NCBI GenBank assembly: GCA_041308645.1
Contig: JBFZBC010000029.1
Location: 1 to 14,709 of the forward strand
Reading direction: 5' to 3'
Source: CAIJXO01 sp041308645
GTDB taxonomy: Bacteria; Patescibacteriota; Minisyncoccia; Phycocordibacterales; GWA1-40-21
Length of the DNA stretch: 14,709 nt
In this document: positions 1-5,790 of the stretch, piece by piece
Layout: the number at the start of each line of letters is the position of its first letter
How positions within the stretch are numbered: the first letter of the stretch is position 1
The notes under the pieces: generated by a model
What the model was told of the DNA's origin: nothing
What the model saw: the letters and a program-made list of their open reading frames with translations, nothing else
Databases searched by the model: none
Position numbers and translations under genes: made by a program

Positions 1-2
1 AT

Positions 3-533
3 GGTACTAGTTACTATACAATGATAGAAAACAAAAAAGTGGTAATAACAGCACCTCAAGCTGAACTCGATGTTATAATTGCGATTGGGACGACGACTGT
101 GGCAGAGGGTGGAGAAGAAGAAATAGATTATACTTGTGGTGATGCCTCCGATCCAGATTGTTGGTCCGATCAGGGTCCTGGTACTTATGCTTGGGGACCG
201 ATAGCTACAACAACTAATATCAATAGTTCTACTGACGGTAAGGCAAATACCCTCGCTCTCGTCGCTATTGCTGGTAGCTATCCCGCAGCGGAATACTGTA
301 ATGCTTTAACCGAAGACGATGTCCCCGCTGGTACCTGGTATTTACCAGCAAAAGATGAATTATCGGCTGGTCGGGCAGCTATAGGTTACGGAGGTTTCCC
401 AAGTGAATATTACGGCTCTTCTACTGAGAGCTCGAGCAATTCAGAGGATTATTGTTGGGGCATGTACGCAGACTCCGGCACCCCTTGGGACGGTTGGAAG
501 TCCAATGCTCACGCGATCCGTTGCCTCCGCTAG
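3..533 (+). CDS. C-terminal part of a C-type-lectin/DUF1566 (Lcl_C)-like surface protein, 5' end outside window
   Basis: The frame is open from the left edge (it reads GTSYYT before the first Met at 21), so this is probably the 3' part of a longer gene rather than a 170-residue protein. The C-terminal ~100 residues have the look of the formylglycine-generating/C-type lectin fold: a Trp-Tyr-Leu-Pro segment (GTWYLPAKDEL), a Ser-rich stretch (GSSTESSSNSEDYCW), Trp-rich strands and the ending AIRCLR. That ending is typical of DUF1566/Lcl_C domains and of variable proteins diversified by diversity-generating retroelements. The last ~130 nt are visibly more GC-rich than the flanking DNA, as expected for a variable region built from an adenine-mutagenised template. 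No reverse transcriptase or template repeat is in the window. The role is probably ligand binding at the cell surface. The domain class is fairly sure; the retroelement link is inference. Confidence 0.75.
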   Translation, partial: GTSYYTMIENKKVVITAPQAELDVIIAIGTTTVAEGGEEEIDYTCGDASDPDCWSDQGPGTYAWGPIATTTNINSSTDGKANTLALVAIAGSYPAAEYCNALTEDDVPAGTWYLPAKDELSAGRAAIGYGGFPSEYYGSSTESSSNSEDYCWGMYADSGTPWDGWKSNAHAIRCLR

Positions 534-576
534 CATTCTTTCAGCATTTCTTCATCTCTTTATCCTCTCTAAAATG

Positions 577-599
577 GCTCTGGTACTCCAGAGCTTTTT
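577..599 (+). terminator. Rho-independent terminator after the lectin-like gene
   Basis: A perfect 7-bp stem (GCTCTGG with CCAGAGC) closes a TACT loop and is followed by five T residues. It lies 44 bases after the stop codon at 533. Confidence 0.85.
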
Positions 600-631
600 A
601 GAGAAGGAGTATTTTAAATTATTTAATTATA

Positions 632-665
632 AAAGCCCGTGGTAATCCACTGGCTTTGTTTTTAT
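632..665 (+). terminator. Second terminator-like hairpin
   Basis: The arms AAAGCC-GTGG and CCAC-GGCTTT pair with one bulged base on each side around a TAAT loop, followed by GTTTTTA. It acts as a back-up terminator or insulates the phosphoketolase promoter just downstream. Confidence 0.6.
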
Positions 666-686
666 CCTTTTATTACAAAAAGTCTA

Positions 687-695
687 TGGTATAAT
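687..695 (+). promoter_or_regulatory. Extended -10 promoter of the phosphoketolase gene
   Basis: The sequence TGGTATAAT is a consensus extended -10 element (TGN plus TATAAT). The -35 region (around 668-673, TTTTAT) is weak, as is usual with an extended -10. A start near 702 would give a leader of about 125 nt that contains the structured element at 713-831. Confidence 0.65.
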
Positions 696-712
696 TGATT
701 GCATAGATTCCA

Positions 713-831
713 TTAGAGATAGGAAATAATCAGATTATTTCCTATATTAGCGAGATAATAGTAATTAATCATTTAAAAATCATAATTAGATTATTGTAAA
801 AAATCATAACACAATGATCTCAAACGGGATG
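713..831 (+). promoter_or_regulatory. Structured 5' leader L1 of phosphoketolase, related to the acetate kinase leader
   Basis: The leader contains a perfect 11-bp hairpin (TAGGAAATAAT with ATTATTTCCTA, about 720-744). A second, 10-bp hairpin (788-797 with 811-820, one G-T wobble) has a 13-nt loop containing TCATAA. After it come TCAAACGGG and the ATG at 829. The same order of elements, with related sequence, precedes acetate kinase (3207-3322). The second hairpin swallows the upstream ATG at 814, which argues for translation starting at 829. It may control translation or mRNA stability; that role is inferred. Confidence 0.5.
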
Positions 832-3210
832 AACAATGAAATTGAGAATATTAAAAAGTTTGTGCGCGCCACGAACTATTTATCAGTCGGTCAGATTTAT
901 TTACAAGATAATTTTTTATTAAAAGATAAGTTAAAGTTCGATGATATAAAATCTCGTTTGCTTGGACATTGGGGCACTTGCCCAGGTATCAACTTTGTTT
1001 ATGCTTGTTTGAATAATCTGATTATAAAAACTGAGGCTCAGATGCTTTTTGTACTTGGTCCTGGTCATGGTTTTCCTGCTATCCAGTCAAATATATTTTT
1101 AGAAGGCACTCTCGGTAAATATTATAAGGAAGCCCAATTGAATAATGAGGGAATTGCTTATATTACTAAGAATTTTAGCTGGCCTTATGGTTTCCCATCT
1201 CACTCTAGCCCAATGACGCCTGGAGTTATTCTCGAAGGAGGAGAGCTTGGTTATTCACTTTCTACGTCTTACGGTGCTGCCCTTGATAATCCAGATCTAA
1301 TCGTCGCTTGTTTAGTTGGTGATGGTGAGGCAGAAACAGCTTCATTAGCTACTGCCTGGCACTTGAATAAATTTATTGACCCAGCTAAAAATGGAGTGGT
1401 ATTACCGATATTACATTTGAATGGTTATAAAATATCTGGTCCAACTATCTTTGGCCGGATGAGTAATAAAGATTTGAAAGCTTTATTTACTGGTTATGGT
1501 TATGCTCCAATTATTGTCGAAGGAAAAGGGGATAAGGTCTATGAAAAAATGGTAGTTGCTTTAGATACTGCTTATGCCCAAATCAAAAAGATTAAAAATG
1601 AGGCGAGGGAGAATCCAAACCGTAAGCTCGATGATTATTTACGTTTCCCAATGATTGTCATGAAAACCCCTAAGGGTTGGACTGGTCCAAAATATTTAAA
1701 AGGTTTTAAAATAGAAGGCAACGGTGATAAAATCGAGGGTAATGCCCTTTCCCATCAGGTAGTAGGAAAGGAAAGCAAGACTAATAAGGCCCAAATGAAA
1801 ATGGTAGAAAAATGGATGCACTCCTATAAATTTGAAGAGCTTTTTAATTTACAAACTGGTTTTACAAAAGATGTTTTGGATTTAATACCAAGAGAAGACT
1901 TAAGAATGGGAGATAATCAAACTGCTTTTGGAATTAAAAAAGGTGACACTAGTCGTGATTTAATTCTACCAAATATAGATGGCTTAGAAATTAAAATTGA
2001 TGAGGCTGGTACTGTGCCGACAGGGGCCATGAAAAGAATCGGTGAATATTTGGCTGAAGTCGTAAAACTTAATCAGGAAAAAAGAAACTTCCGCTTATTT
2101 TCTCCAGATGAAACTTATTCAAACCGTTTGCAAGATATGTTTAAAGAAACCACTAGATGTCTGGTGGGTAAGATAGAGGAGTGGGATAAGGATATATCAC
2201 GAGATGGAAGAATTATTGAAATGCTTTCAGAAAATTCACTTCAGGGGTTAGCTCAAGGTTATACTTTAACCGGAAGGTTCCAATTTTTTGTTTCCTATGA
2301 AGCCTTTATCCCGATAGTTTCCAGTATGGCTGATCAATATAGTAAGTTTCTAAAGATTGCTCGTAAGACTGCATGGAGAGGTGATGTACCTTCATTTAAT
2401 TATATTCTTTCATCTACCGGTTGGCGCCAGGAGCATAATGGTTTTTCTCACCAAAATCCAGGATTTATTGATAGTTTGCTACAAAAGGGTCATGACTTTA
2501 TAAACATTTATTTTCCAGCGGATGCAAACGAAGCTGTCCTTGTTGCCGAAAAATGTTTAACTTCAAAAAATGAAATAAATGTAATAGTTTCAGAAAAAAC
2601 TATTGAGCCAATATGGTTAACACCTGATGAGGCAAAGCGCGAGGTGGAGAACGGTATCTCAATTTGGAAATTTGCTTCAGATGAAAATCCTGATGTGGTT
2701 TTTGCGGCTAGTGGGCAGTATTTGGTAAAAGAGGCTTTAGCTGCAATTGACCTTATAAAAAAAGAAGCACCTGAAGTGAAGACTCGTTTTGTTAATGTGT
2801 TAGAGATTTCTCCAAACACAGTGGGCAATGATAATCAAATCAGTGAATCTGATTTTGAAAAGTATTTTACTAAAGATAAACCAGTTATTTTTAATTTCCA
2901 TGGATATTCTGATACTTTAGAGCAGACCTTATTTAGGTTTGTAAATGAACTAGGTAGGATTTCTATTCATGGTTATATAGAAAGTGGTTCCACCACCACT
3001 CCTTTAGATATTCACATTAGGAATAAGACTGATAGATATAATTTGTTTATTGAGGCTGTTGAAAAGGTGGCAGAAGATGGAGTAATAAATCAAGAAAAAG
3101 CTAATCAACTTGTACTTAAATATCGGGCTAAAATTAAAGATCATAAGGATTACATAATGAAAGTAGGTGATGATCCAGAAGAAATATTAAATTGGACATG
3201 GTCTCGTTAG
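829..3210 (+). CDS. xfp: Phosphoketolase (xylulose-5-phosphate/fructose-6-phosphate phosphoketolase)
   Basis: This thiamine-diphosphate enzyme splits xylulose 5-phosphate (and in many homologues fructose 6-phosphate) with phosphate, giving acetyl-phosphate plus glyceraldehyde 3-phosphate or erythrose 4-phosphate. From the ATG at 829 it has 793 residues, the usual family length, so it is complete. Visible family signatures include GPGHGFPA near the N-terminus, the segment SWPYGFPSHSSPMTPG, the cofactor-binding GDGEAETA motif, and LHLNGYKISGPT. The C-terminal third has the substrate-site block STGWRQEHNGFSHQNPG and the XFP C-terminal domain. An in-frame ATG at 814 exists, but it lies inside a leader hairpin; the ATG at 829 aligns with the acetate kinase start in a shared upstream sequence (ATCTCAAAYGGRATG). 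Acetate kinase follows 109 bases later, so the pair forms an acetyl-phosphate-to-ATP branch common in fermentative Patescibacteria. Confidence 0.96.
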   Translation: MNNEIENIKKFVRATNYLSVGQIYLQDNFLLKDKLKFDDIKSRLLGHWGTCPGINFVYACLNNLIIKTEAQMLFVLGPGHGFPAIQSNIFLEGTLGKYYKEAQLNNEGIAYITKNFSWPYGFPSHSSPMTPGVILEGGELGYSLSTSYGAALDNPDLIVACLVGDGEAETASLATAWHLNKFIDPAKNGVVLPILHLNGYKISGPTIFGRMSNKDLKALFTGYGYAPIIVEGKGDKVYEKMVVALDTAYAQIKKIKNEARENPNRKLDDYLRFPMIVMKTPKGWTGPKYLKGFKIEGNGDKIEGNALSHQVVGKESKTNKAQMKMVEKWMHSYKFEELFNLQTGFTKDVLDLIPREDLRMGDNQTAFGIKKGDTSRDLILPNIDGLEIKIDEAGTVPTGAMKRIGEYLAEVVKLNQEKRNFRLFSPDETYSNRLQDMFKETTRCLVGKIEEWDKDISRDGRIIEMLSENSLQGLAQGYTLTGRFQFFVSYEAFIPIVSSMADQYSKFLKIARKTAWRGDVPSFNYILSSTGWRQEHNGFSHQNPGFIDSLLQKGHDFINIYFPADANEAVLVAEKCLTSKNEINVIVSEKTIEPIWLTPDEAKREVENGISIWKFASDENPDVVFAASGQYLVKEALAAIDLIKKEAPEVKTRFVNVLEISPNTVGNDNQISESDFEKYFTKDKPVIFNFHGYSDTLEQTLFRFVNELGRISIHGYIESGSTTTPLDIHIRNKTDRYNLFIEAVEKVAEDGVINQEKANQLVLKYRAKIKDHKDYIMKVGDDPEEILNWTWSR

Positions 3211-3322
3211 AGATAGGAAACAATCTGTTTTCTTCTTTAGGAAGATAAAATGTAAATTTATTATTTAATTATTAATGCGAGATATAGTAATAATTCATAA
3301 AACTAATATCTCAAATGGAATG
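3207..3322 (+). promoter_or_regulatory. Structured leader L2 of acetate kinase, a diverged copy of L1
   Basis: It opens with TTAGAGATAGGAAACAATC, which overlaps the phosphoketolase stop codon and matches L1 (TTAGAGATAGGAAATAATC). A first hairpin pairs GGAAAC with GTTTTC. A second, 10-bp hairpin (GAGATAT-AGT at 3279-3288 with ACT-A-ATATCTC at 3302-3312, one bulged A) again displays TCATAA in its loop. It is followed by TCAAATGGA and the ATG at 3320. The stem sequence differs from L1 but still pairs. No strong promoter was seen between the genes, so the leader probably acts within a dicistronic message. Confidence 0.5.
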
Positions 3323-4510
3323 GAAAAAAAATATTTAATTGTAAATAGAGGTAGTGCTTCAGAAAAGTATGCAATTTATACAAAAGAAAAATGTTTAGGT
3401 TTTTTGCATATGGAAAAATTAGAAATAGGGGATGGGTATCTTGGAACTTTATATATTGATGGTATAAAAGAGGAAAAATCTATTACGAAAAAGGAGTTTC
3501 AGAATTCCCTAAATTATGCACTAAATATCTTCATAAATAGTCAGATTATTTCTAGTAAAGCTGATATTTCTGGCATTGGCATTAGAATTGTGGCCCCCGG
3601 TAAACATTTCCAGGATGATAAGGTGATTGATAAGGTCTATGAACAGTATTTAAAAAAAATACTTCATGATGCCCCTCTGCATATTTTACCAACCTTTAAA
3701 ATGATTCAAGGTTTAAAAAAGATGTTTAAAGGTGTACCGATCGTGGGGGTATCTGATAGTGATATTCATGACACCATACCTGATAAGGCAAAATATTATC
3801 CTTTACCATTTGCGTTTGCTGAAAAACATGAAATACAAAAATATGGTTATCATAGTATTTCTATTGAGTCTATTTTACATAGGTTAAAAGCTGAAGAGGG
3901 AAGAATTCCTGGAAAATTAATCATCTGTCATATTGGTAGTGGAGTGAGTATCACTGCGGTTAAGGACGGTAAAAGTATTGAAAATTCTATGGGTTACACA
4001 CCGCTTGAGGGTCTAATGATGGCCACACGAGCTGGAGATATAGATCCGGGAGTAATCACTTTGATTTCTGATAGTTTTGGTTTTTTTAAAGGAAATAAAT
4101 TGAAAGAATATTTAAACAAGAAGTGCGGTTTGTTTGGTGTGAGTGAAAAAAGTTCTGATATTCGTGATTTAATTAAATTAGAAAAAGAGGGAAATGTTCA
4201 AGCTAAATTAGCTCTGGATATGTATGTTTATCGAATTCAAAAATATATTGGTTCATATTATGTTGCACTTGGAGGTTTAGATACAATTATCTTTACAGCA
4301 ACGGTTGGCGAAAGATCATTTGTAATGAGAGAAAGAATCTGTAATGATCTTGAAGTTTTAGGTGTAAAGATAAATAAGATTAGAAATAATCAAAGTGAGG
4401 GAATAAATGCCGAAATCGAATCAGTAGATTCAAAAGTGAAAATATTAGTTAGAAAAACTGATGAAGTAGAACAAATAGCTCGTGATACTGTTCGTGTTTT
4501 GGGTCTTTAA
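3320..4510 (+). CDS. ackA: Acetate kinase
   Basis: It transfers the phosphate of acetyl-phosphate to ADP, yielding acetate and ATP; the enzyme belongs to the ASKHA (acetate/sugar kinase, Hsc70, actin) superfamily. From the ATG at 3320 the protein has 396 residues, close to the family norm. It begins MEKKYLIVNRGSAS, which matches the N-terminal phosphate-binding strand (usually VLNAGSSS, so Ala-Ser replaces Ser-Ser here). Further signatures are VSDSDIHDTIPDKA (family FDTAFHQTMP), KYGYHSISIESI (family YGFHGTSH), CHIGSGVSITAVKDG, and SMGYTPLEGLMMATRAGDIDPGV, then FTATVGERS near the C-terminus (family FTAGIGENS). The longer frame from ATG 3275 would add 15 residues unlike the family, and that ATG sits just before the leader hairpin. 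The Asp/His positions and several glycines are kept, but the sequence is divergent. It is the natural partner of the upstream phosphoketolase, and its stop codon overlaps that of the convergent gene. Confidence 0.94.
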   Translation: MEKKYLIVNRGSASEKYAIYTKEKCLGFLHMEKLEIGDGYLGTLYIDGIKEEKSITKKEFQNSLNYALNIFINSQIISSKADISGIGIRIVAPGKHFQDDKVIDKVYEQYLKKILHDAPLHILPTFKMIQGLKKMFKGVPIVGVSDSDIHDTIPDKAKYYPLPFAFAEKHEIQKYGYHSISIESILHRLKAEEGRIPGKLIICHIGSGVSITAVKDGKSIENSMGYTPLEGLMMATRAGDIDPGVITLISDSFGFFKGNKLKEYLNKKCGLFGVSEKSSDIRDLIKLEKEGNVQAKLALDMYVYRIQKYIGSYYVALGGLDTIIFTATVGERSFVMRERICNDLEVLGVKINKIRNNQSEGINAEIESVDSKVKILVRKTDEVEQIARDTVRVLGL

Positions 4511-4803
4511 AGTCTATTAATTAAACTATCTTCTATTTTTTTTATACGGTTATCACTAAAGCCATGTTTACTTTTATTTTCTTTCAACCACTTGATTCTC
4601 GCCTCGATTTCAGTTTTTTCTAATCCTTTTGGGTGAGTACTAGTTCCCGGCATGTTGAAATCCGGAGCAAAAATCTCATCGACCTTAGCTCTTTCTCTTT
4701 TATTAAAACCCTCCATATAAAGTTCAGACTTAGCTTTTTTGTATTCTTTGCTAGTCACTCTTGGCTTTGATGAACTGCCAAATAAAATATCAAATAGTCC
4801 CAT
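4507..4803 (-). CDS. Small hypothetical protein (98 residues)
   Basis: I do not recognise a family. The protein starts MGLFDILFGSSSKP, a short hydrophobic-to-flexible start seen in several small Patescibacteria proteins. It continues as a charged, lysine- and glutamate-rich, mostly helical sequence (for example RIKWLKENKSKHGFSDNRIKK) with no cysteine and no convincing membrane segment, so it is probably cytoplasmic. It is transcribed towards acetate kinase; the two stop codons overlap within 4507-4510 and no clear terminator lies between them. It has its own extended -10 promoter upstream. No Shine-Dalgarno sequence is seen before the ATG. It is likely a real gene because of its promoter, its compact end-to-end placement and a coding-like composition that fills the gap. 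Function is unknown. Confidence 0.7.
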   Translation of the reverse strand: MGLFDILFGSSSKPRVTSKEYKKAKSELYMEGFNKRERAKVDEIFAPDFNMPGTSTHPKGLEKTEIEARIKWLKENKSKHGFSDNRIKKIEDSLINRL

Positions 4804-4841
4804 ATATTTGTCCCCGTGGGGATAATTAATTAATAATGTAT

Positions 4842-4850
4842 ATTATATCA
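4842..4850 (-). promoter_or_regulatory. Extended -10 promoter of the 98-residue gene
   Basis: Read on the minus strand it is TGATATAAT, the same nonamer seen before the genes at 11717 and 13913. The ~35-nt untranslated leader contains a small GC hairpin (TCCCC with GGGGA around GT, 4811-4822), which could be an operator or a message-stabilising fold. Confidence 0.5.
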
Positions 4851-4932
4851 AATAATCAAGCATAGGAGAAATACCCTTTATTTTTTGAATATATTTTGCT
4901 ACTATAGTAAAAGTTCTTTAAACAAAAGAATA

Positions 4933-4990
4933 ATATTCCGTGGTAGTTGAAATGCGAATACTTGGAGCATTTCAAAGACGGGAATAAAAT
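4933..4990 (+). repeat. Structured duplication of the tRNA-Asn 5' end
   Basis: ATATTCCGTGGTAG occurs here at 4933-4946 and again at 4991-5004, where it is the start of the tRNA. Between them TTGAAATGC (4947-4955) pairs with GCATTTCAA (4967-4975), and the outer ATTCCGT can pair with ACGGGAAT. The result is a small two-part hairpin made from a copy of the acceptor strand. No known function; it could be a by-product of duplication or a leader that competes with the tRNA 5' end. Confidence 0.6.
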
Positions 4991-4994
4991 ATAT

Positions 4995-5316
4995 TCCGTG
5001 GTAGCTCAGCGGTAGAGCGATCGCCTGTAGGAGAGAGTTCTTGCAGCTTCCTAAAGTAATTTAGGAATGAAAATAAGGTTAATTGCTGGAAGCCCAAATT
5101 CATATTTTGAATGGGTAATCAGCAGCCAAGCTTGTCAATGTTGACATGAAGGTTCAGAGACTATCCCTTTATGGGAGTACTTTCCGATTTGTTCGGACAG
5201 GAAACGCCTTATATCCCACTCATAAATGTATGAAGGATAATGATATAGTCCATACCAAAAGAAATTTTGGATAAAATGTAAGCGATTGGTCGTAGGTTCG
5301 ATCCCTACCCACGGAG
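4995..5316 (+). tRNA. tRNA-Asn (anticodon GUU), interrupted by a group I intron
   Basis: The exons are 4995-5028 and 5279-5316. Joined, they give a 72-nt tRNA: acceptor TCCGTGG with CCACGGA, D-arm GCTC with GAGC, anticodon stem ATCGC with GCGAT closing the loop CTGTTAA, variable loop TGGTC, T-stem GTAGG with CCTAC around TTCGATC, and discriminator G. With U33 fixed, the anticodon is GUU, so asparagine; the UCC start and G73 also fit bacterial tRNA-Asn. CCA is not encoded (CTAA follows). The intron lies between U35 and U36, so the unspliced RNA has no usable anticodon. If the exon were read without a proper splice-site analysis, the loop would be misread as Tyr or Thr. The 15 bases at 5303-5317 recur at the end of each structured repeat downstream. 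Confidence 0.93.
5029..5278 (+). ncRNA. Group I self-splicing intron (250 nt, IA2-like) in tRNA-Asn
   Basis: The 5' exon ends in U5028, which forms the required U-G pair with G5043 in a 9-bp P1 (5025-5033 with 5038-5046, loop AGAG). The intron ends in G5278. P2 is TTCCTAAA with TTTAGGAA (5048-5067). The conserved core is visible: P/P4 around AATTGCTGGAAGCCC (5081-5095), Q as AATCAGCAGCCAAG (5117-5130), R as GTTCAGAGACTA (5152-5163), S as GATATAGTCC (5242-5251). Two extra hairpins follow R (TCCC with GGGA, and TTTCC with GGAAA), matching the P7.1/P7.2 insertion of IA introns such as phage T4 td. P9 is CCAAAA-GAAA-TTTTGG (5255-5270). There is no homing endonuclease reading frame. Confidence 0.93.
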
Positions 5317-5329
5317 CTAAAAATCATTT

Positions 5330-5352
5330 AGACCCTTTCGAGGGTCTTTTTG
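5330..5352 (+). terminator. Terminator of the tRNA-Asn transcript
   Basis: AGACCC (5330-5335) pairs with GGGTCT (5342-5347) around TTTCGA and runs into TTTTTGATTTTTT. It separates the tRNA from repeat R1, so R1 is probably not part of the normal tRNA precursor. Confidence 0.85.
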
Positions 5353-5361
5353 ATTTTTTGA

Positions 5362-5497
5362 GCTCGGTGGAGTAAGGTGTGGGACACCTTACGTGTAGGG
5401 AGCGAAGACCTTGAGTATATTTATGAGGATGTATTCATCTGAAGAAATACGAAAGGTGTACAGTTCCTGTAAGGAAAGATATCCCTACCCACGGAGC
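5362..5497 (+). repeat. Structured tRNA-mimic repeat R1 (most diverged copy)
   Basis: It has the same plan as R2-R4 with much changed sequence. The outer strand GCTCGGTGG faces CCCACGGAGC with one mismatch. The first hairpin is GTAAGGTGT with ACACCTTAC, which replaces G-C by T-A pairs relative to the other copies. GTGTAGGG faces CCCTAC. The central arm keeps ACCTT with AAGGT but has a different apical part (GATG-TATT-CATC). The small hairpin TTCCT-GTA-AGGAA is kept. It ends with CCCTACCCACGGAGC (5483-5497), identical to the tRNA-Asn 3' end. It starts nine bases after the T-run of the tRNA terminator. There is no reading frame inside. Confidence 0.75.
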
Positions 5498-5540
5498 AAA
5501 TTAAAGAAGTGCCTAGCGGCGCTTTTTTAATTTGCTCCGT
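5491..5540 (+). terminator. Long hairpin joining R1 and R2 (terminator-like)
   Basis: ACGGAGCAAATTAAA (5491-5505) is the exact reverse complement of 5526-5540. Inside it AGTGCC pairs with GGCGCT around TAGC. The A-run on one side and T-run on the other make it a possible bidirectional terminator. Its outer bases are the last bases of R1 and the first of R2, so the R2 5' strand can pair either with R1 or with its own 3' strand. Confidence 0.6.
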
Positions 5541-5670
5541 GAGCAAGGTGTTTGAACACCTTGCGTGGTAGGGTCGAAAAGGTTCTCCCATATTTTTGAG
5601 TTTTTGCTAAAGCGAAAAAATGGGAAACCTATACTGTTCTCGTAGAGAAAGATATCCCTACCCACGGAGC
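5534..5670 (+). repeat. Structured tRNA-mimic repeat R2
   Basis: The outer helix is GCTCCGTG (5534-5541) with CACGGAGC (5663-5670). Hairpin two is GCAAGGTG-TTTGAA-CACCTTGC. GGTAGGG pairs with CCCTACC directly inside the outer helix. A long arm pairs AGGTT, CCCAT and the T-run with the A-run, ATGGG and AACCT. The small hairpin reads TTCTC-GTA-GAGAA, while R1, R3 and R4 have TTCCT-GTA-AGGAA: two base pairs are exchanged with pairing kept. From 5494 to 5599 the sequence is identical to 6680-6785 at R3. It ends with the tRNA-Asn 15-mer at 5656-5670. No reading frame. Confidence 0.85.
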
Positions 5671-5778
5671 CAAGTTTAAGATATTTCTACCTTTATTTTA
5701 TAAGGTTATTTTGCTGTAAAATTTGTAGGGTAAAGTAATTTCGAACTTTGTCTATGTTTTCAATCATAAATATTTCTG

Positions 5779-5784
5779 TATAAT
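5779..5784 (+). promoter_or_regulatory. -10 box of a leaderless promoter for the sulfotransferase-like gene
   Basis: TATAAT stands exactly six bases before the ATG at 5791 (TATAATTATTGTATG), so transcription should begin at or within a base or two of the start codon. No convincing -35 box was found. The gene at 11717 has the same arrangement. Confidence 0.6.
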
Positions 5785-5790
5785 TATTGT

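Noticed and set aside
403..645. Reading frame overlapping the end of the lectin-like gene and its terminator
   Set aside because: It is out of frame with the recognisable domain and crosses a terminator hairpin; a shadow.
4885..4908. A promoter for tRNA-Asn built from TTGAAT and TATAGT
   Set aside because: The spacing between the boxes is only 12 bases; no pair with normal spacing stood out.
4995..5316. Reading the tRNA as Tyr(GUA) or Thr(UGU) by joining the exons at other points
   Set aside because: Only a cut after U5028 and after G5278 satisfies the group I rules (U-G pair in P1, intron ending in G) and gives a seven-base loop; the result, GUU with G73 and a short variable loop, fits Asn and not bacterial Tyr.
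5362..5670. R1 and R2 as further tRNA genes or additional group I introns
   Set aside because: They have no anticodon arm or D-arm and no P/Q/R/S core; only the acceptor and T-stem strands resemble a tRNA.
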